In this document: positions 53,008-61,137 of the stretch, in pieces
How positions within the stretch are numbered: the stretch's first letter is position 1
Layout of the letters: the number at the start of each line of letters is the position of its first letter
Notes under the pieces: generated by a model
Databases searched by the model: none
Told to the model about the DNA's origin: nothing
What the model saw: the letters and a program-made list of their open reading frames with translations, nothing else
Assembly (NCBI GenBank): GCA_036378675.1
Contig: DASUWA010000055.1
Location: forward strand, 1-64,000
Length of the DNA stretch: 64,000 bases
From: Acidimicrobiales bacterium
GTDB taxonomy: Bacteria; Actinomycetota; Acidimicrobiia; Acidimicrobiales; Palsa-688
Direction of reading: 5' to 3'
Program-made: the position numbers and the translations under genes

Positions 53008-54111
53008 CTACGGACCAGAGACGTGATCGGTCCAGGCGTAGCCGTCCCACCATCGCCAGTAATGGATACCTGAGGGGTCCGGGTACCACCCCGGTGAAAC
53101 CCATGACGAGGACGGCCGCGGGCCAGAGGACGGCCACTCGCTGGACGACGCCCACTCGCTTGAGGGAGGCCAATAGCCTCCCCCGCCCGCACTCCCCCCC
53201 GGCGACCAACCGACGCGAGCCGCACGATCCCGGTCGCCCCGCTCGACAGCCCAGGTGATCGGGGCGGCGATCCATATCGCGACGGTGATCAGCAGAGCGA
53301 CGCCGGCGACCGCCGCCCACCGCTGAGACAGAAAACCGACCGTGTCCCACGCGGCATGCGTAACGATCAACGGGATCAACGCCTGGGTGCGAAGGTATAT
53401 CCAAAGGAAGATCGCCGCCCACACCACGATCCCGACAACGCCGGGCCCGTAATAGATGTGATACGACCCGCGCAGCACCAGAGCGACCACGACGATCTCC
53501 CAAAGTGGGCGGCGAGCCTGGCGCAAAGTGACGACGAGGAACGCCAGGACCACGAGCTCCTCGACTATGCCTGCCTGCACCGAATCGGCGACTCCGAACA
53601 GCAGCTCTGGCGCCGACGGCTTTGTCGTCGGCAAGTGCCCCGTCTGCAGGACTGCGTTGACGATCCCTCCGACGATCTGGGCGAAGATCGCCCAGGCGAA
53701 GATTCGGGTGGTCGCACCGGCCGCGAACCGACCGTCGGGTTTGCGCTGCCAGCGCAAACCCAACGTGGCAGGCGAAACACCGCGGCGAGAAGACAGCAGC
53801 AACACCAGGACAACAGCAACCGCCGACTGCATCAGCACTTCGATCGCTTGGGGCACGTAGAGCGCCCAGCTCGCGTTGGAAAGGACGTCCTTGTAGCGGT
53901 TGGCCAGCAGGAGACCGGCGGCGATCACTCCGGTGAGGAAGAACGCCGAGAACGTGAACAGGACCTCCAGGTACGCCCGCTTTGCGGTGATCGGCGCCAG
54001 TTCGGGAGCCGGGGCCGGAGACCACCAGTGTCTTTTCTTCTCCGGAGGGAACGACCCGGGTGGAGGAGGCGGAAGGGCCCCCGTCGCCGCCACGGTCCGC
54101 TCGTGCATCAC
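53008..54111 (-). CDS. CPBP family intramembrane metalloprotease with DUF2510 tail
   Basis: 367 residues. Pro-rich cytoplasmic start, then about eight membrane helices with CPBP (Abi/CAAX protease) motifs: VEELVVLAFLV (Glu-Glu), LRGSYHIYYG (His) and VTHAAWDTVGF (His and Asp). A Gly/Ser linker leads to a DUF2510 tail SPGWYPDPSGIHYWRWWDG with WTDHV, a small actinobacterial module of unknown role. GTG 54111 or ATG 54108 start. Nine bases from the convergent relaxase end. Confidence 0.85.
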   Translation of the reverse strand: MMHERTVAATGALPPPPPGSFPPEKKRHWWSPAPAPELAPITAKRAYLEVLFTFSAFFLTGVIAAGLLLANRYKDVLSNASWALYVPQAIEVLMQSAVAVVLVLLLSSRRGVSPATLGLRWQRKPDGRFAAGATTRIFAWAIFAQIVGGIVNAVLQTGHLPTTKPSAPELLFGVADSVQAGIVEELVVLAFLVVTLRQARRPLWEIVVVALVLRGSYHIYYGPGVVGIVVWAAIFLWIYLRTQALIPLIVTHAAWDTVGFLSQRWAAVAGVALLITVAIWIAAPITWAVERGDRDRAARVGWSPGGSAGGGGYWPPSSEWASSSEWPSSGPRPSSSWVSPGWYPDPSGIHYWRWWDGYAWTDHVSGP

Positions 54112-54181
54112 CGTAGGGTGCCACAGGGCTCACAGACGGCGCGCGTATCTTCAGTGTTTACAGCGCGAATATGCGAAGAAC

Positions 54182-55270
54182 GTGACCACCCCACCCGATC
54201 CGCCGATCGTCGCGCCCTCAGCCGGCCGGTGGTATCAGGTCTGGCGAGTGGCCCGGTACCTTCTCGGGCTGGCCGCTGTTGGCTTCGCGGCGTGGATCGT
54301 GAGCGGCAAAACCGACGAGCTCTCCGGCGCCACCACCTACCTCCGTCACCTCCGCTGGTGGTGGGTCGCGGTTGCAGTCGGCGCCGAAGCGGTCTCCTAC
54401 CTCGCGCTCGCCTCTCTGCAACGCCGACTCCTTCGCTCCGGCGGGGTTCGGGTCCCCATGGCTCCGATGACGGGCATTGCCCTGGCAGGGAACGCGATCG
54501 CGAACTCGCTCCCGGGCGGCCTGGTCTTCTACTCGGCGTACAACTACAGGCAGTACCGTCGCTTCGGCGCGGACGAGGTGCTCGCGGGCTGGACCTTGGT
54601 CGCCTTCAATGCGGTCACTTTTGTCAGCCTGTCGGTGATCTCCTTGGTCGGCTTGACGATGGCCTTGACCGCGGGCAACGCATACGACCTCGTGGAGGCG
54701 ATTCTCGGAATCGCGATCTTCGCCGGCCTGATCGTCATCCTCTGGGCGGAAAGGGTGTGGTTGCTGAGCCACATCACCCGCGTTGTGGCGTTGAGCCAGC
54801 GAGTGCTCCGGCACCCTTCACCCAGTCGCTCGGCCGGGGACGTCGTGCACGGATGGGTCGACCGGATGAGCGCGATCACTCCAAGCCGGCGCAACTGGGC
54901 CAGGGCGATGGTCATGGGATTCGGCAACTGGATCGCCGACTGCGCTTGCCTTGTACTCGCGTTCATGGCAGTGGGCGCCGGCGTCCCCTGGCGTGGGCTG
55001 CTCCTCGCGTACGGCGCCGGCCAACTCGCGGCCATCCTGCCGATCACCCCGGGCGGTCTCGGGGTGGTCGAAGGCAGCATCACGGTCGCATTGGTCACCT
55101 TCGGAGGGGGTCAGGCCTCTACCGTGGCGGCCGTGCTCCTCTACCGGCTGATCTCCTTCTGGCTGCTTCTGCCTGTGGGATGGGCATCGTGGCTGGCGTT
55201 GCTGATTGCCGGGCGGAACCATGACCGCAGCACCGTGGTCCCAGAACCCGAACGGTTGGCTGCGACATGA
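54182..55270 (+). CDS. YbhN/UPF0104-like membrane protein (lysylphosphatidylglycerol flippase-type)
   Basis: 362 residues with about eight helices and the UPF0104 pattern: LRWWWVAVAVGAEAVSYLAL, GNAIANSLPGG, LSVISLVGLTM, FGNWIADCACLVLAFMAVGAGVPW (in part) and ILPITPGGLGVVEGSITVAL near the end. Members are lipid or glycolipid flippase-like proteins. GTG at 54182 chosen. Upstream frame runs antisense to the CPBP gene. Ends with ATGA overlap to the lipoprotein gene. Confidence 0.82.
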   Translation: MTTPPDPPIVAPSAGRWYQVWRVARYLLGLAAVGFAAWIVSGKTDELSGATTYLRHLRWWWVAVAVGAEAVSYLALASLQRRLLRSGGVRVPMAPMTGIALAGNAIANSLPGGLVFYSAYNYRQYRRFGADEVLAGWTLVAFNAVTFVSLSVISLVGLTMALTAGNAYDLVEAILGIAIFAGLIVILWAERVWLLSHITRVVALSQRVLRHPSPSRSAGDVVHGWVDRMSAITPSRRNWARAMVMGFGNWIADCACLVLAFMAVGAGVPWRGLLLAYGAGQLAAILPITPGGLGVVEGSITVALVTFGGGQASTVAAVLLYRLISFWLLLPVGWASWLALLIAGRNHDRSTVVPEPERLAAT

Positions 55271-55734
55271 GCCGGGGGCACGCGGGCGTCGTGCGTATTC
55301 ACGCGAAACTGGCGGCCGCCATCGTCGCCGGCCTGCTCCTGGGCCCCACCGCTGCCGCCTGTAGCTCGACTCCGACTCCCGGCCTGTCCAACGGGTCGGT
55401 CAGCGCCTGCTACCGGGCGATACCAACAGCCCGGAAGGCCATCCACGACACGCACGCGACGCTGATCGGCGTTCACCGAATTCCCGCCGACAAGGTCAGG
55501 TCCCACCTGCCGCCCGCCGAGCAGCATCAGCTCGATGAACTCGCCGGCGACAACGACACGACCGTCTGCTCGGTCGCCTTCCACGGCAGGTTCACCCCCG
55601 GGCAGGTGGAGCTCGCCCCTCCCGGGGAGTCGGGCAGCTACGCGATCGTCCTGGTCAGCAGCAAGAGGCTCAAGCTGATCGACACCGCGGTCCTGAACCG
55701 CCTCCCCCGCTCGCTCGGCAGGAGGCTCGTCTGA
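55267..55734 (+). CDS. small lipoprotein of unknown function
   Basis: 155 residues. Signal VRIHAKLAAAIVAGLLLG with lipobox TAAACSS near residue 32, marking surface anchoring. The mature part has two cysteines (VSACYRAIPTA, TVCSVAFHGRFTPG) and a helix IHDTHATLIGVHRIPADKV. No family recognised. ATGA overlap with the YbhN-like gene and 4 bases before the adenine methylase, so all three are one transcript. Confidence 0.72.
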   Translation: MSRGHAGVVRIHAKLAAAIVAGLLLGPTAAACSSTPTPGLSNGSVSACYRAIPTARKAIHDTHATLIGVHRIPADKVRSHLPPAEQHQLDELAGDNDTTVCSVAFHGRFTPGQVELAPPGESGSYAIVLVSSKRLKLIDTAVLNRLPRSLGRRLV

Positions 55735-55738
55735 GCCG

Positions 55739-56809
55739 GTGATCAAATACATCGGATCCAAACGCCGCCTGGTTCCCGTCCTCGGCGAGCTGCTCGTCCG
55801 GGCCGGCGCGCGCACCGCACTCGACATGTTCACCGGCACCACTCGGGTTGCTCAGGAGTGGAAGAGACGCGGCGCTCACGTGACCGCTGTCGACGTCGCC
55901 CGCTACTCGGCTGTCCTCGCCGAGTGCTTCATCGCAACCGACGCCCGCGAGATCGATGTCCAATCGCTCAACGAGGCAATTTTTCATCTGCAGCGCCTGC
56001 CCGGAAGCGACGGCTACGTCACCGAGACGTTCAGCCGCCAGGCCAGGTTCTTCCAGGAGGACAACGCCCGACGCATCGACGCAATACGCGACGCGATCGA
56101 GCTCGAGTGGTGTGGGCATCCGTTTCGGCCGCTGCTACTGACCAGCCTTCTGCTGGCCGCCGACCGGGTCGACTCGACGACCGGAGTCCAGATGGCCTAC
56201 CTCAAGCAGTGGGCCCCCCGCTCGTACCAGCCCCTCGAGCTGAGGGTGCCGGAGCTGATTGCCGGCGAGGGACGGGCGCTTCAGGGAGACGCCGTCGACG
56301 TCTCTTCACAGCTTCCCGAGGTCGACCTCGCCTACCTCGACCCTCCATACAACCAGCACCGCTACTCGGGCAACTACCACGTGTGGGAGACACTGATGGC
56401 CTGGGACAATCCCGACCATTACGGGGTGGCGTGCAAGCGGGTGGGGTTGAGAGGCGAGGAGGGGGTGAGCGTTTTCAACCGGCGGCGCGAGGCGCCGGCT
56501 GCGATGGCCGCGCTTGTGTCGGGGCTCAAGGCTGAGGTCGTGTTGATCTCCGGGAGCGACGAGGGGTGGATCCCCGTCGAGGACCTTGCCGACATGGCGT
56601 CGGGATGTGGGGCGGTCGAGATTCTGGCGTTCGACTCGCGTCGCTACATCGGATCGCAGATCGGGGTATTCGACCCTCAGGGGAAAAAGGTCGGCATCGC
56701 CGGCAGAGCGCGCAACACCGAATTCCTGGTCGTTGCGGGGCCGGCGAAGGTCGTCTCGCGTATGTGCGTGGGGTATCCCACGGCCACCCGTGAAGGGTTA
56801 GCCGGTTAG
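55739..56809 (+). CDS. D12-class N6-adenine DNA methyltransferase (orphan)
   Basis: 356 residues. N-terminal MIKYIGSKRRLVPVLGELL, a SAM motif LDMFTGTTRVAQEW, and the catalytic DPPY motif LAYLDPPYNQHRYSGNYH near residue 200, in the order of class D12 (Dam-like) methylases. No restriction endonuclease or second subunit adjoins it, so it looks like a solitary methylase with regulatory or protective use. GTG at 55739, 4 bases after the lipoprotein stop. Its 3' end overlaps the convergent sigma factor gene by 12 bases. Confidence 0.85.
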   Translation: MIKYIGSKRRLVPVLGELLVRAGARTALDMFTGTTRVAQEWKRRGAHVTAVDVARYSAVLAECFIATDAREIDVQSLNEAIFHLQRLPGSDGYVTETFSRQARFFQEDNARRIDAIRDAIELEWCGHPFRPLLLTSLLLAADRVDSTTGVQMAYLKQWAPRSYQPLELRVPELIAGEGRALQGDAVDVSSQLPEVDLAYLDPPYNQHRYSGNYHVWETLMAWDNPDHYGVACKRVGLRGEEGVSVFNRRREAPAAMAALVSGLKAEVVLISGSDEGWIPVEDLADMASGCGAVEILAFDSRRYIGSQIGVFDPQGKKVGIAGRARNTEFLVVAGPAKVVSRMCVGYPTATREGLAG

Positions 56810-57733
56810 GAGCTCGCGTGCGCCGCGGTCGGTGGAGGGGTGGCGCAGCTTGGACATCGCCCGCGCCTCGATCTGGCGGATCCTCTCCCGGGTGAGGCTG
56901 AAGTGCTCGCCGACCTCGTCCAGGGTGCGGGGCTCGCCCCTGTCCAGACCGAAGCGAAGGCGGAGTATCTCCCGCTCGCGCTCGTCGAGGGCTATCAGCA
57001 TCTTGTTCACTTCGCCCGACAGGAGGGCTGCCGCAGCCGCGTCGAAGGGGGAGACCGCCGAGCGGTCCTCGACGACGTCGCCCAGCTCGGCGTCGCCGTC
57101 CTCGCGAAGGGGCTCGGACAACGAGAGCGGCTCGGCGGCGTGACGCAGGATCTCGGTGACCTTCTCCTCTTCGAGCTCAAGGTCGGCCGCAAGCTCGGCG
57201 ACCGTCGGCCGGCGCCCGAGCTGGCCTTCCAGCCGGCCCCTCGCCTTAGTGACCCGGGTGAGCAGGTCGCCGGCGTGGACCGGGAGACGCACGGTGCGGC
57301 CGGTGTTGGCGATGCCTCTGGTGATCGCCTGACGGATCCACCATGTGGCGTAGGTGGAGAACTTGAAGCCCTTGCGCCAGTCGAACTTCTCGACCGCATG
57401 CATCAGACCGAGGTTGCCTTCCTGGACCAGGTCCAGCAGGGGCAGTTCGGCAGCCTGATACTTCTTGGCGATAGACACGACCAGCCGGAGGTTCGCCTTT
57501 ACGAACGTCTCGGCGGCGTCGTCGCCTTCGCGGATCTGGCGGCGCAGCTCCCGCTTGCGCGCGGGAGTGACGGTCTTACCTGACGCCATCTCGGCTCTCG
57601 CCTCACGCCCGGCCTCGATGGCCTGGGCCAAGCGCGCTTCGTCATCCTTGGTGAGAAGTGCGTGCTTCCCGATGTCGTTCAGATAGAGGCGGACCAGGTC
57701 CTCCTCGGGCTGAGCGGCGTGGTTGTTGGGCAA
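56798..57733 (-). CDS. RNA polymerase sigma-70 factor, group 2 (SigB/HrdB-like)
   Basis: 311 residues, lacking region 1.1 as in group 2 sigmas. Region 1.2 VRLYLNDIGKHALLTKDDEARLA, regions 2.1-2.4 with KANLRLVVSIAKKY, LDLVQEGNLGLMHAVEKFDW and FSTYATWWIRQAITR (-10 recognition), region 3, and region 4.2 TLDEVGEHFSLTRERIRQIEARAMSKLRH (-35 recognition, in part). Could be the principal or a secondary housekeeping factor. TTG start at 57733 with GAGG ahead. Confidence 0.93.
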   Translation of the reverse strand: MPNNHAAQPEEDLVRLYLNDIGKHALLTKDDEARLAQAIEAGREARAEMASGKTVTPARKRELRRQIREGDDAAETFVKANLRLVVSIAKKYQAAELPLLDLVQEGNLGLMHAVEKFDWRKGFKFSTYATWWIRQAITRGIANTGRTVRLPVHAGDLLTRVTKARGRLEGQLGRRPTVAELAADLELEEEKVTEILRHAAEPLSLSEPLREDGDAELGDVVEDRSAVSPFDAAAAALLSGEVNKMLIALDEREREILRLRFGLDRGEPRTLDEVGEHFSLTRERIRQIEARAMSKLRHPSTDRGARELLTG

Positions 57734-57907
57734 TCGTCCTCGTCTCTCGATCTACCCGGGCAGAACAATTCGGCGATACCCGCTAAGGCTGGCAGGGGGC
57801 CTTCTTAGGTTCGCCAAGGGATTCACATAGTACCTGACCAGGGGCTGTCCGTGAAGGGATATCTTGGCGTTGCTTGCGGTCACAATCAGCTTTCGTCGGG
57901 TCGGCAG

Positions 57908-57913
57908 TAGGGT
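57908..57913 (+). promoter_or_regulatory. -10 element of the leaderless MarR gene
   Basis: TAGGGT ends 7 bases before the GTG at 57921. Confidence 0.45.
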
Positions 57914-57920
57914 GTGGCGG

Positions 57921-58481
57921 GTGAGTGCTGAGGCTGCTTCCCCAGCGTCGCCGGAGGGTGTCCCAGTGACTGTTGTGCAGAGTGCTTCGCCGGAGGAAAC
58001 CGCGGTTCCTGCTTGGCTCAGCGACTACGAGCAGGGGCTGTGGAGAAGGCTCCTTGCCGCCGAGTGCCGGCTGCGGGAGAGGCTTGATCGGGAGCTGCAG
58101 GAAACGCACGGCCTGACCCTCGGCGACTACGACGTGCTGGTCCACCTGTCCGAGGCGGAGGGCGGGTCGTTGAGGATGTCGGAGCTGGCGGAGAGGTTGT
58201 TGTTGTCGCGGTCGGGGCTCACCCGGCGGGTGGATGGGTTGGTCAGGGCGGGCTGGGTCGAGAGGAAGTCCTGCCCGGACGACGGGCGAGGGTCGCTGGC
58301 CGTGCTCACCACTGCCGGCCTGGAGCTGTTGCGATCCGCCGCGCCGACCCACGTGGCCGGCGTTCGCCGCTATCTGATCGACCCGTTGGCAGGGATCCAC
58401 GGGCTCGCCGGCCTGGACCGGGGCCTGGCCGCGGTCGAGGAGGCGTTCGGCGAGCGCCTGAAGTCCGGCACGGACAGGTGA
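57921..58481 (+). CDS. MarR family transcriptional regulator
   Basis: 186 residues from GTG 57921. Winged helix in residues 65-130: LTLGDYDVLVHLSEAEGGSL, MSELAERLLLSRSGLTRRVDGL, VRAGWVERKSCPDDGRGS (wing). Dimerisation helices flank it. The N-terminal 35 residues are Ala/Pro/Ser-rich. No effector or target identifiable; it lies between a sigma factor and a convergent rhodanese gene. The TTG at 57864 would add 19 more residues but lacks a promoter. Confidence 0.87.
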   Translation: MSAEAASPASPEGVPVTVVQSASPEETAVPAWLSDYEQGLWRRLLAAECRLRERLDRELQETHGLTLGDYDVLVHLSEAEGGSLRMSELAERLLLSRSGLTRRVDGLVRAGWVERKSCPDDGRGSLAVLTTAGLELLRSAAPTHVAGVRRYLIDPLAGIHGLAGLDRGLAAVEEAFGERLKSGTDR

Positions 58482-58494
58482 ACCTCCGCGCCGT

Positions 58495-58839
58495 TCAGGT
58501 CGGCGTGCTGCCGGTGACGAAGTCGCCGCCCTGCTCGATCCACCCTTTGGTGCCTCCCGCGACCGACACGGCGTTATAGCCCGCGTCAACGAGGGCCTTG
58601 GTGGCCGCGAGGCTTCTGCCGCCGACGGCACATATGACATAGAGAGGGTCCGCTTCGGGAATGTCGTCCTGGCGCTCGGACAACTCGCCGAGGGGGATGA
58701 GCACAGCCCCGGGAACGTGGGCCTCCTCGTATTCGTCCGGATTGCGCACATCGAGAACGGTCGCGCCGCCGGCGTAAGCCTTGGCGAACGTCTCCAGGTC
58801 GACTTCGAGCGGATTGGGGGAATCCTGCATGGCAACCAT
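58495..58839 (-). CDS. rhodanese-like domain protein
   Basis: 114 residues, a single rhodanese fold: TVLDVRNPDEYEEAHVPGAVLIPLGEL, and the active-site loop VICAVGGRS with the catalytic Cys. Likely a persulfide or sulfurtransferase. Start ATG 58839 or 58830 (MVAM). The rest of the open frame upstream is not supported. The convergent MarR gene ends 13 bases away. Confidence 0.87.
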   Translation of the reverse strand: MVAMQDSPNPLEVDLETFAKAYAGGATVLDVRNPDEYEEAHVPGAVLIPLGELSERQDDIPEADPLYVICAVGGRSLAATKALVDAGYNAVSVAGGTKGWIEQGGDFVTGSTPT

Positions 58840-58883
58840 TGTGGCGCACTCAGGCGTACACGGGTTCAGGCGACCCACCTGGG

Positions 58884-59621
58884 CTAACCCCGGGATAATC
58901 GCCGCCTCAACCGCTCCGACCGGGCGCGGACCAGAGCGGCAGCGCGTTCCTTTACGATTTGCCGCGCGCCCGGTTGCGTATAAAACGGCTGCATGAACCA
59001 CTCTTCGCAAACCGATCCTTCGCTCTGACGTTCGTACGCCACCCACTTTGCGTCTCGCGATAGCTCCTTCCACCGCGGGTCGAGTGCGAGGAAACGGTCT
59101 AGAACGTCAACGGCCGGGAGGTGCAGGTCGTCGATGAGAACAACCCCTCCGACGCGAAGCCGACCCGCTCCGTAGTACCAATCGATTATCGGTGCTGGAA
59201 AACCGTGGCAGCCGTCGATCAACACGACATCGAAGTCCGACCCGTCGCCAGGCAGATCGGGAAGGCCCCGGTCGGAAGGTTCCGCCACGAACGTGACCGT
59301 GTCTGTCGGAATGGCCTGATCGTGGCAAAAGGCGACAATCGCATCGATCTCCTCTTGTCCAGGAGCCACACACGTGTGCAGTGTCCGCCACGCCGCAAAT
59401 AGGACTGTAGAGATGCCGGCTCCCGTTTCGAGGGTCCTGTAACCCGGCTTACACAGATCCGCAAGGAACCGGTAACAGCTCTCGTCGGTCGACCACACCC
59501 CTGTGAGCGTCCCCGCGTCAGCATCTCGCTGCGACATGTAATGAACGAGCGGCGGATCCGCGAGCAGTCTGCTCACGGCCTGTTGGCGCTCAGACGCATC
59601 CTCAGCTGAGGTAGGGCGCAT
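58884..59621 (-). CDS. class I SAM-methyltransferase-like protein
   Basis: About 245 residues. The core has LETGAGISTVLFAAW (motif I), DFDVVLIDGCHGFPAPIIDWYYG and LRVGGVVLIDDLHLP, as in Methyltransf_24 type proteins that act on sugars or peptides. ATG 59621 chosen; GTG 59633 or 59663 are alternatives. Minus-strand TACGGT lies 10 bases upstream. The C-terminus is basic (RARSERLRRRL). Substrate unknown. Confidence 0.72.
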   Translation of the reverse strand: MRPTSAEDASERQQAVSRLLADPPLVHYMSQRDADAGTLTGVWSTDESCYRFLADLCKPGYRTLETGAGISTVLFAAWRTLHTCVAPGQEEIDAIVAFCHDQAIPTDTVTFVAEPSDRGLPDLPGDGSDFDVVLIDGCHGFPAPIIDWYYGAGRLRVGGVVLIDDLHLPAVDVLDRFLALDPRWKELSRDAKWVAYERQSEGSVCEEWFMQPFYTQPGARQIVKERAAALVRARSERLRRRLSRG

Positions 59622-59681
59622 GACGAGAGACACCGTAGCCACGGCCAAGGCCGTGCCGCACAAGAGAACGCACGGCAGAAG

Positions 59682-60287
59682 TCACGGGTTCAGACGGCGG
59701 ATATTCCAAACGCCCGCACTGAGCCTGTATTGGAAGCGATCGTGCAGGCGATCCCGGTGGCTGACCCAGAACTCCATCTCGTACGGCGCGACTACGTACC
59801 CACCCCACCAGGGCGGGCGTGGAACGTCACGGCCGGCGAAGCGGGCGGTGACCACGTCGAGGTGCTCGTCAAGGTCGGCGCGACTAGCGATCGGTTCGCT
59901 CTGCTCAGACGCCCAGGCGCCGAGTTGTGCCGCGCGTGGGCGTGTAGCGAAGTATGCGTCTGATTCGTCCGCTGACACCATCGACGCGGTTCCGATGACA
60001 CGGACCTGCCGCTCGAGGACTCTCCAACGAAAGGCCAGGCCGACGTTCGGGTTCGTTGCGATCTCTTTGGCCTTGCGGCTGTTCCAGTTCGTGTAGAACA
60101 CGAAGCCGCGACCGCTGAAACCCTTGAGCAGGACGAACCGGACCGCCGGTATCCCGTCGCCCACGGTCGCGACGGCCATAGCGTCTGGTTCCGGCTCCCC
60201 GGCGGCAACGGTCTCTCGATACCACGCGTCGAACTGGCAAATCGGATCCGGGTCCAGGTCGTGCTCGCCGAGGAACTGTTCTGTCAC
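59682..60287 (-). CDS. pdxH: pyridoxamine 5'-phosphate oxidase
   Basis: FMN enzyme oxidising pyridoxine or pyridoxamine phosphate to PLP. 201 residues, split-barrel: EPDAMAVATVGDGIPAVRFVLLKGF, FVFYTNWNSRKAKEIATNPN, VRVIGTASMVSADESDAYF, and the C-terminal signature PPWWGGYVVAPYEMEFW followed by RLHDRFQYR. GTG start at 60287, 21 bases after pyrE's stop. Its product PLP is the cofactor of several enzymes here and presumably the effector of the MocR regulator. Confidence 0.93.
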   Translation of the reverse strand: MTEQFLGEHDLDPDPICQFDAWYRETVAAGEPEPDAMAVATVGDGIPAVRFVLLKGFSGRGFVFYTNWNSRKAKEIATNPNVGLAFRWRVLERQVRVIGTASMVSADESDAYFATRPRAAQLGAWASEQSEPIASRADLDEHLDVVTARFAGRDVPRPPWWGGYVVAPYEMEFWVSHRDRLHDRFQYRLSAGVWNIRRLNP

Positions 60288-60308
60288 GGCTGATTCGCCC
60301 GATGGTTG

Positions 60309-60860
60309 TTAGAGGGGCTCGATGCCCAGGTCTTCCCACGTGAGGAGCGGCGCCCACTTGATGCCCGCTGCGGCGAAGCGCTCCGAGACCTGAGGGCTTC
60401 GGTCGAGCAGCGCCGTCGCTGCGACTATCTCGGCGCCGAGTTCGGCGACCTTCTCAACGGCTTTCAGCAGGGATGCGCCGGTGGAGACGACGTCTTCCAC
60501 GATAAGGACCCGATCACCCTGATCGAGGCGAGCCCCCTCGACCCACGCCCGCCTGCCGTGGCCTTTTGGTTCCTTGCGAACGGAGAACCACGACGCTCCG
60601 CTGACTATTGCGATTCCGTGAGCTAGCGCGTCGGCTCCCATCGTCGGACCGCCGACCGCGTCGAAGGGCTCACCGATCGCTTCCACGGCCGCGTCGCTCA
60701 CCTCTCGTAGCGCGGCGCCGGACGCGACTGCGAACTTTCCGTCGACGTAGTCACGGCTCCACCCGCCAGAGCTCAGTTGGAACGGCTCTTCGCGTCTTTC
60801 GTATCCGGTTGTCCGGACTAGGTCCGCCAGGGCTCGGCGAGTGGAGAGGTTGACCGGCAT
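60309..60860 (-). CDS. pyrE: orotate phosphoribosyltransferase
   Basis: Pyrimidine synthesis: orotate plus PRPP to OMP. 183 residues. PRTase fold with the PRPP motif RVLIVEDVVSTGAS near residue 117, SRDYVDGKFAVASG in the orotate site and VRKEPKGHGRRAWVEG on the flexible loop. ATG at 60860 is leaderless, with minus-strand TAAACT 6 bases ahead. Heads the pyrE-pdxH unit. Confidence 0.93.
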   Translation of the reverse strand: MPVNLSTRRALADLVRTTGYERREEPFQLSSGGWSRDYVDGKFAVASGAALREVSDAAVEAIGEPFDAVGGPTMGADALAHGIAIVSGASWFSVRKEPKGHGRRAWVEGARLDQGDRVLIVEDVVSTGASLLKAVEKVAELGAEIVAATALLDRSPQVSERFAAAGIKWAPLLTWEDLGIEPL

Positions 60861-60866
60861 GGGCGG

Positions 60867-60872
60867 AGTTTA
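60867..60872 (-). promoter_or_regulatory. -10 element of leaderless pyrE
   Basis: Minus-strand TAAACT, 6 bases upstream of the ATG at 60860. Confidence 0.5.
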
Positions 60873-60934
60873 GGTGGGCCTTGAAGAATCTCCGAATGTC
60901 CCTTATACCCCCCTATTCCTGCGGTGAGGGGGCG

Positions 60935-60986
60935 CCGATATCACTGACTGGGAAAAACCCGAAGGCCGAAGATTCGGTCATATCGG
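60935..60986 (+). promoter_or_regulatory. possible three-helix RNA structure in the surface-operon leader
   Basis: CCGATAT (60935-60941) pairs with ATATCGG (60980-60986) around two hairpins: GGG-AAAAA-CCC (60950-60960) and GGCCGA-AGAT-TCGGTC (60964-60979). A further imperfect stem (GAGGCC/GGTCTC) lies near 61057-61076. This is inside the 277-base gap upstream of the secreted-protein gene, which otherwise holds no gene. Confidence 0.4.
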
Positions 60987-61137
60987 GAACTCAGCGAAGG
61001 GACTAGACCGGAATAACTCCTGTTGGGGTGGTCAGGACCTCCGCGAACCGTCATAAGAGGCCATTTACCCGGTCTCTCCGTTTGCAGCACATTTACACAC
61101 CTAATCGGAAAATGATCGCAGGGGGTAATAGACCAAA

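Noticed and set aside
53356-55224. 622-codon plus-strand frame across the CPBP and YbhN-like genes
   Set aside because: Extremely Arg/Gly-rich, antisense to the CPBP gene and out of frame with the YbhN-like gene; a shadow.
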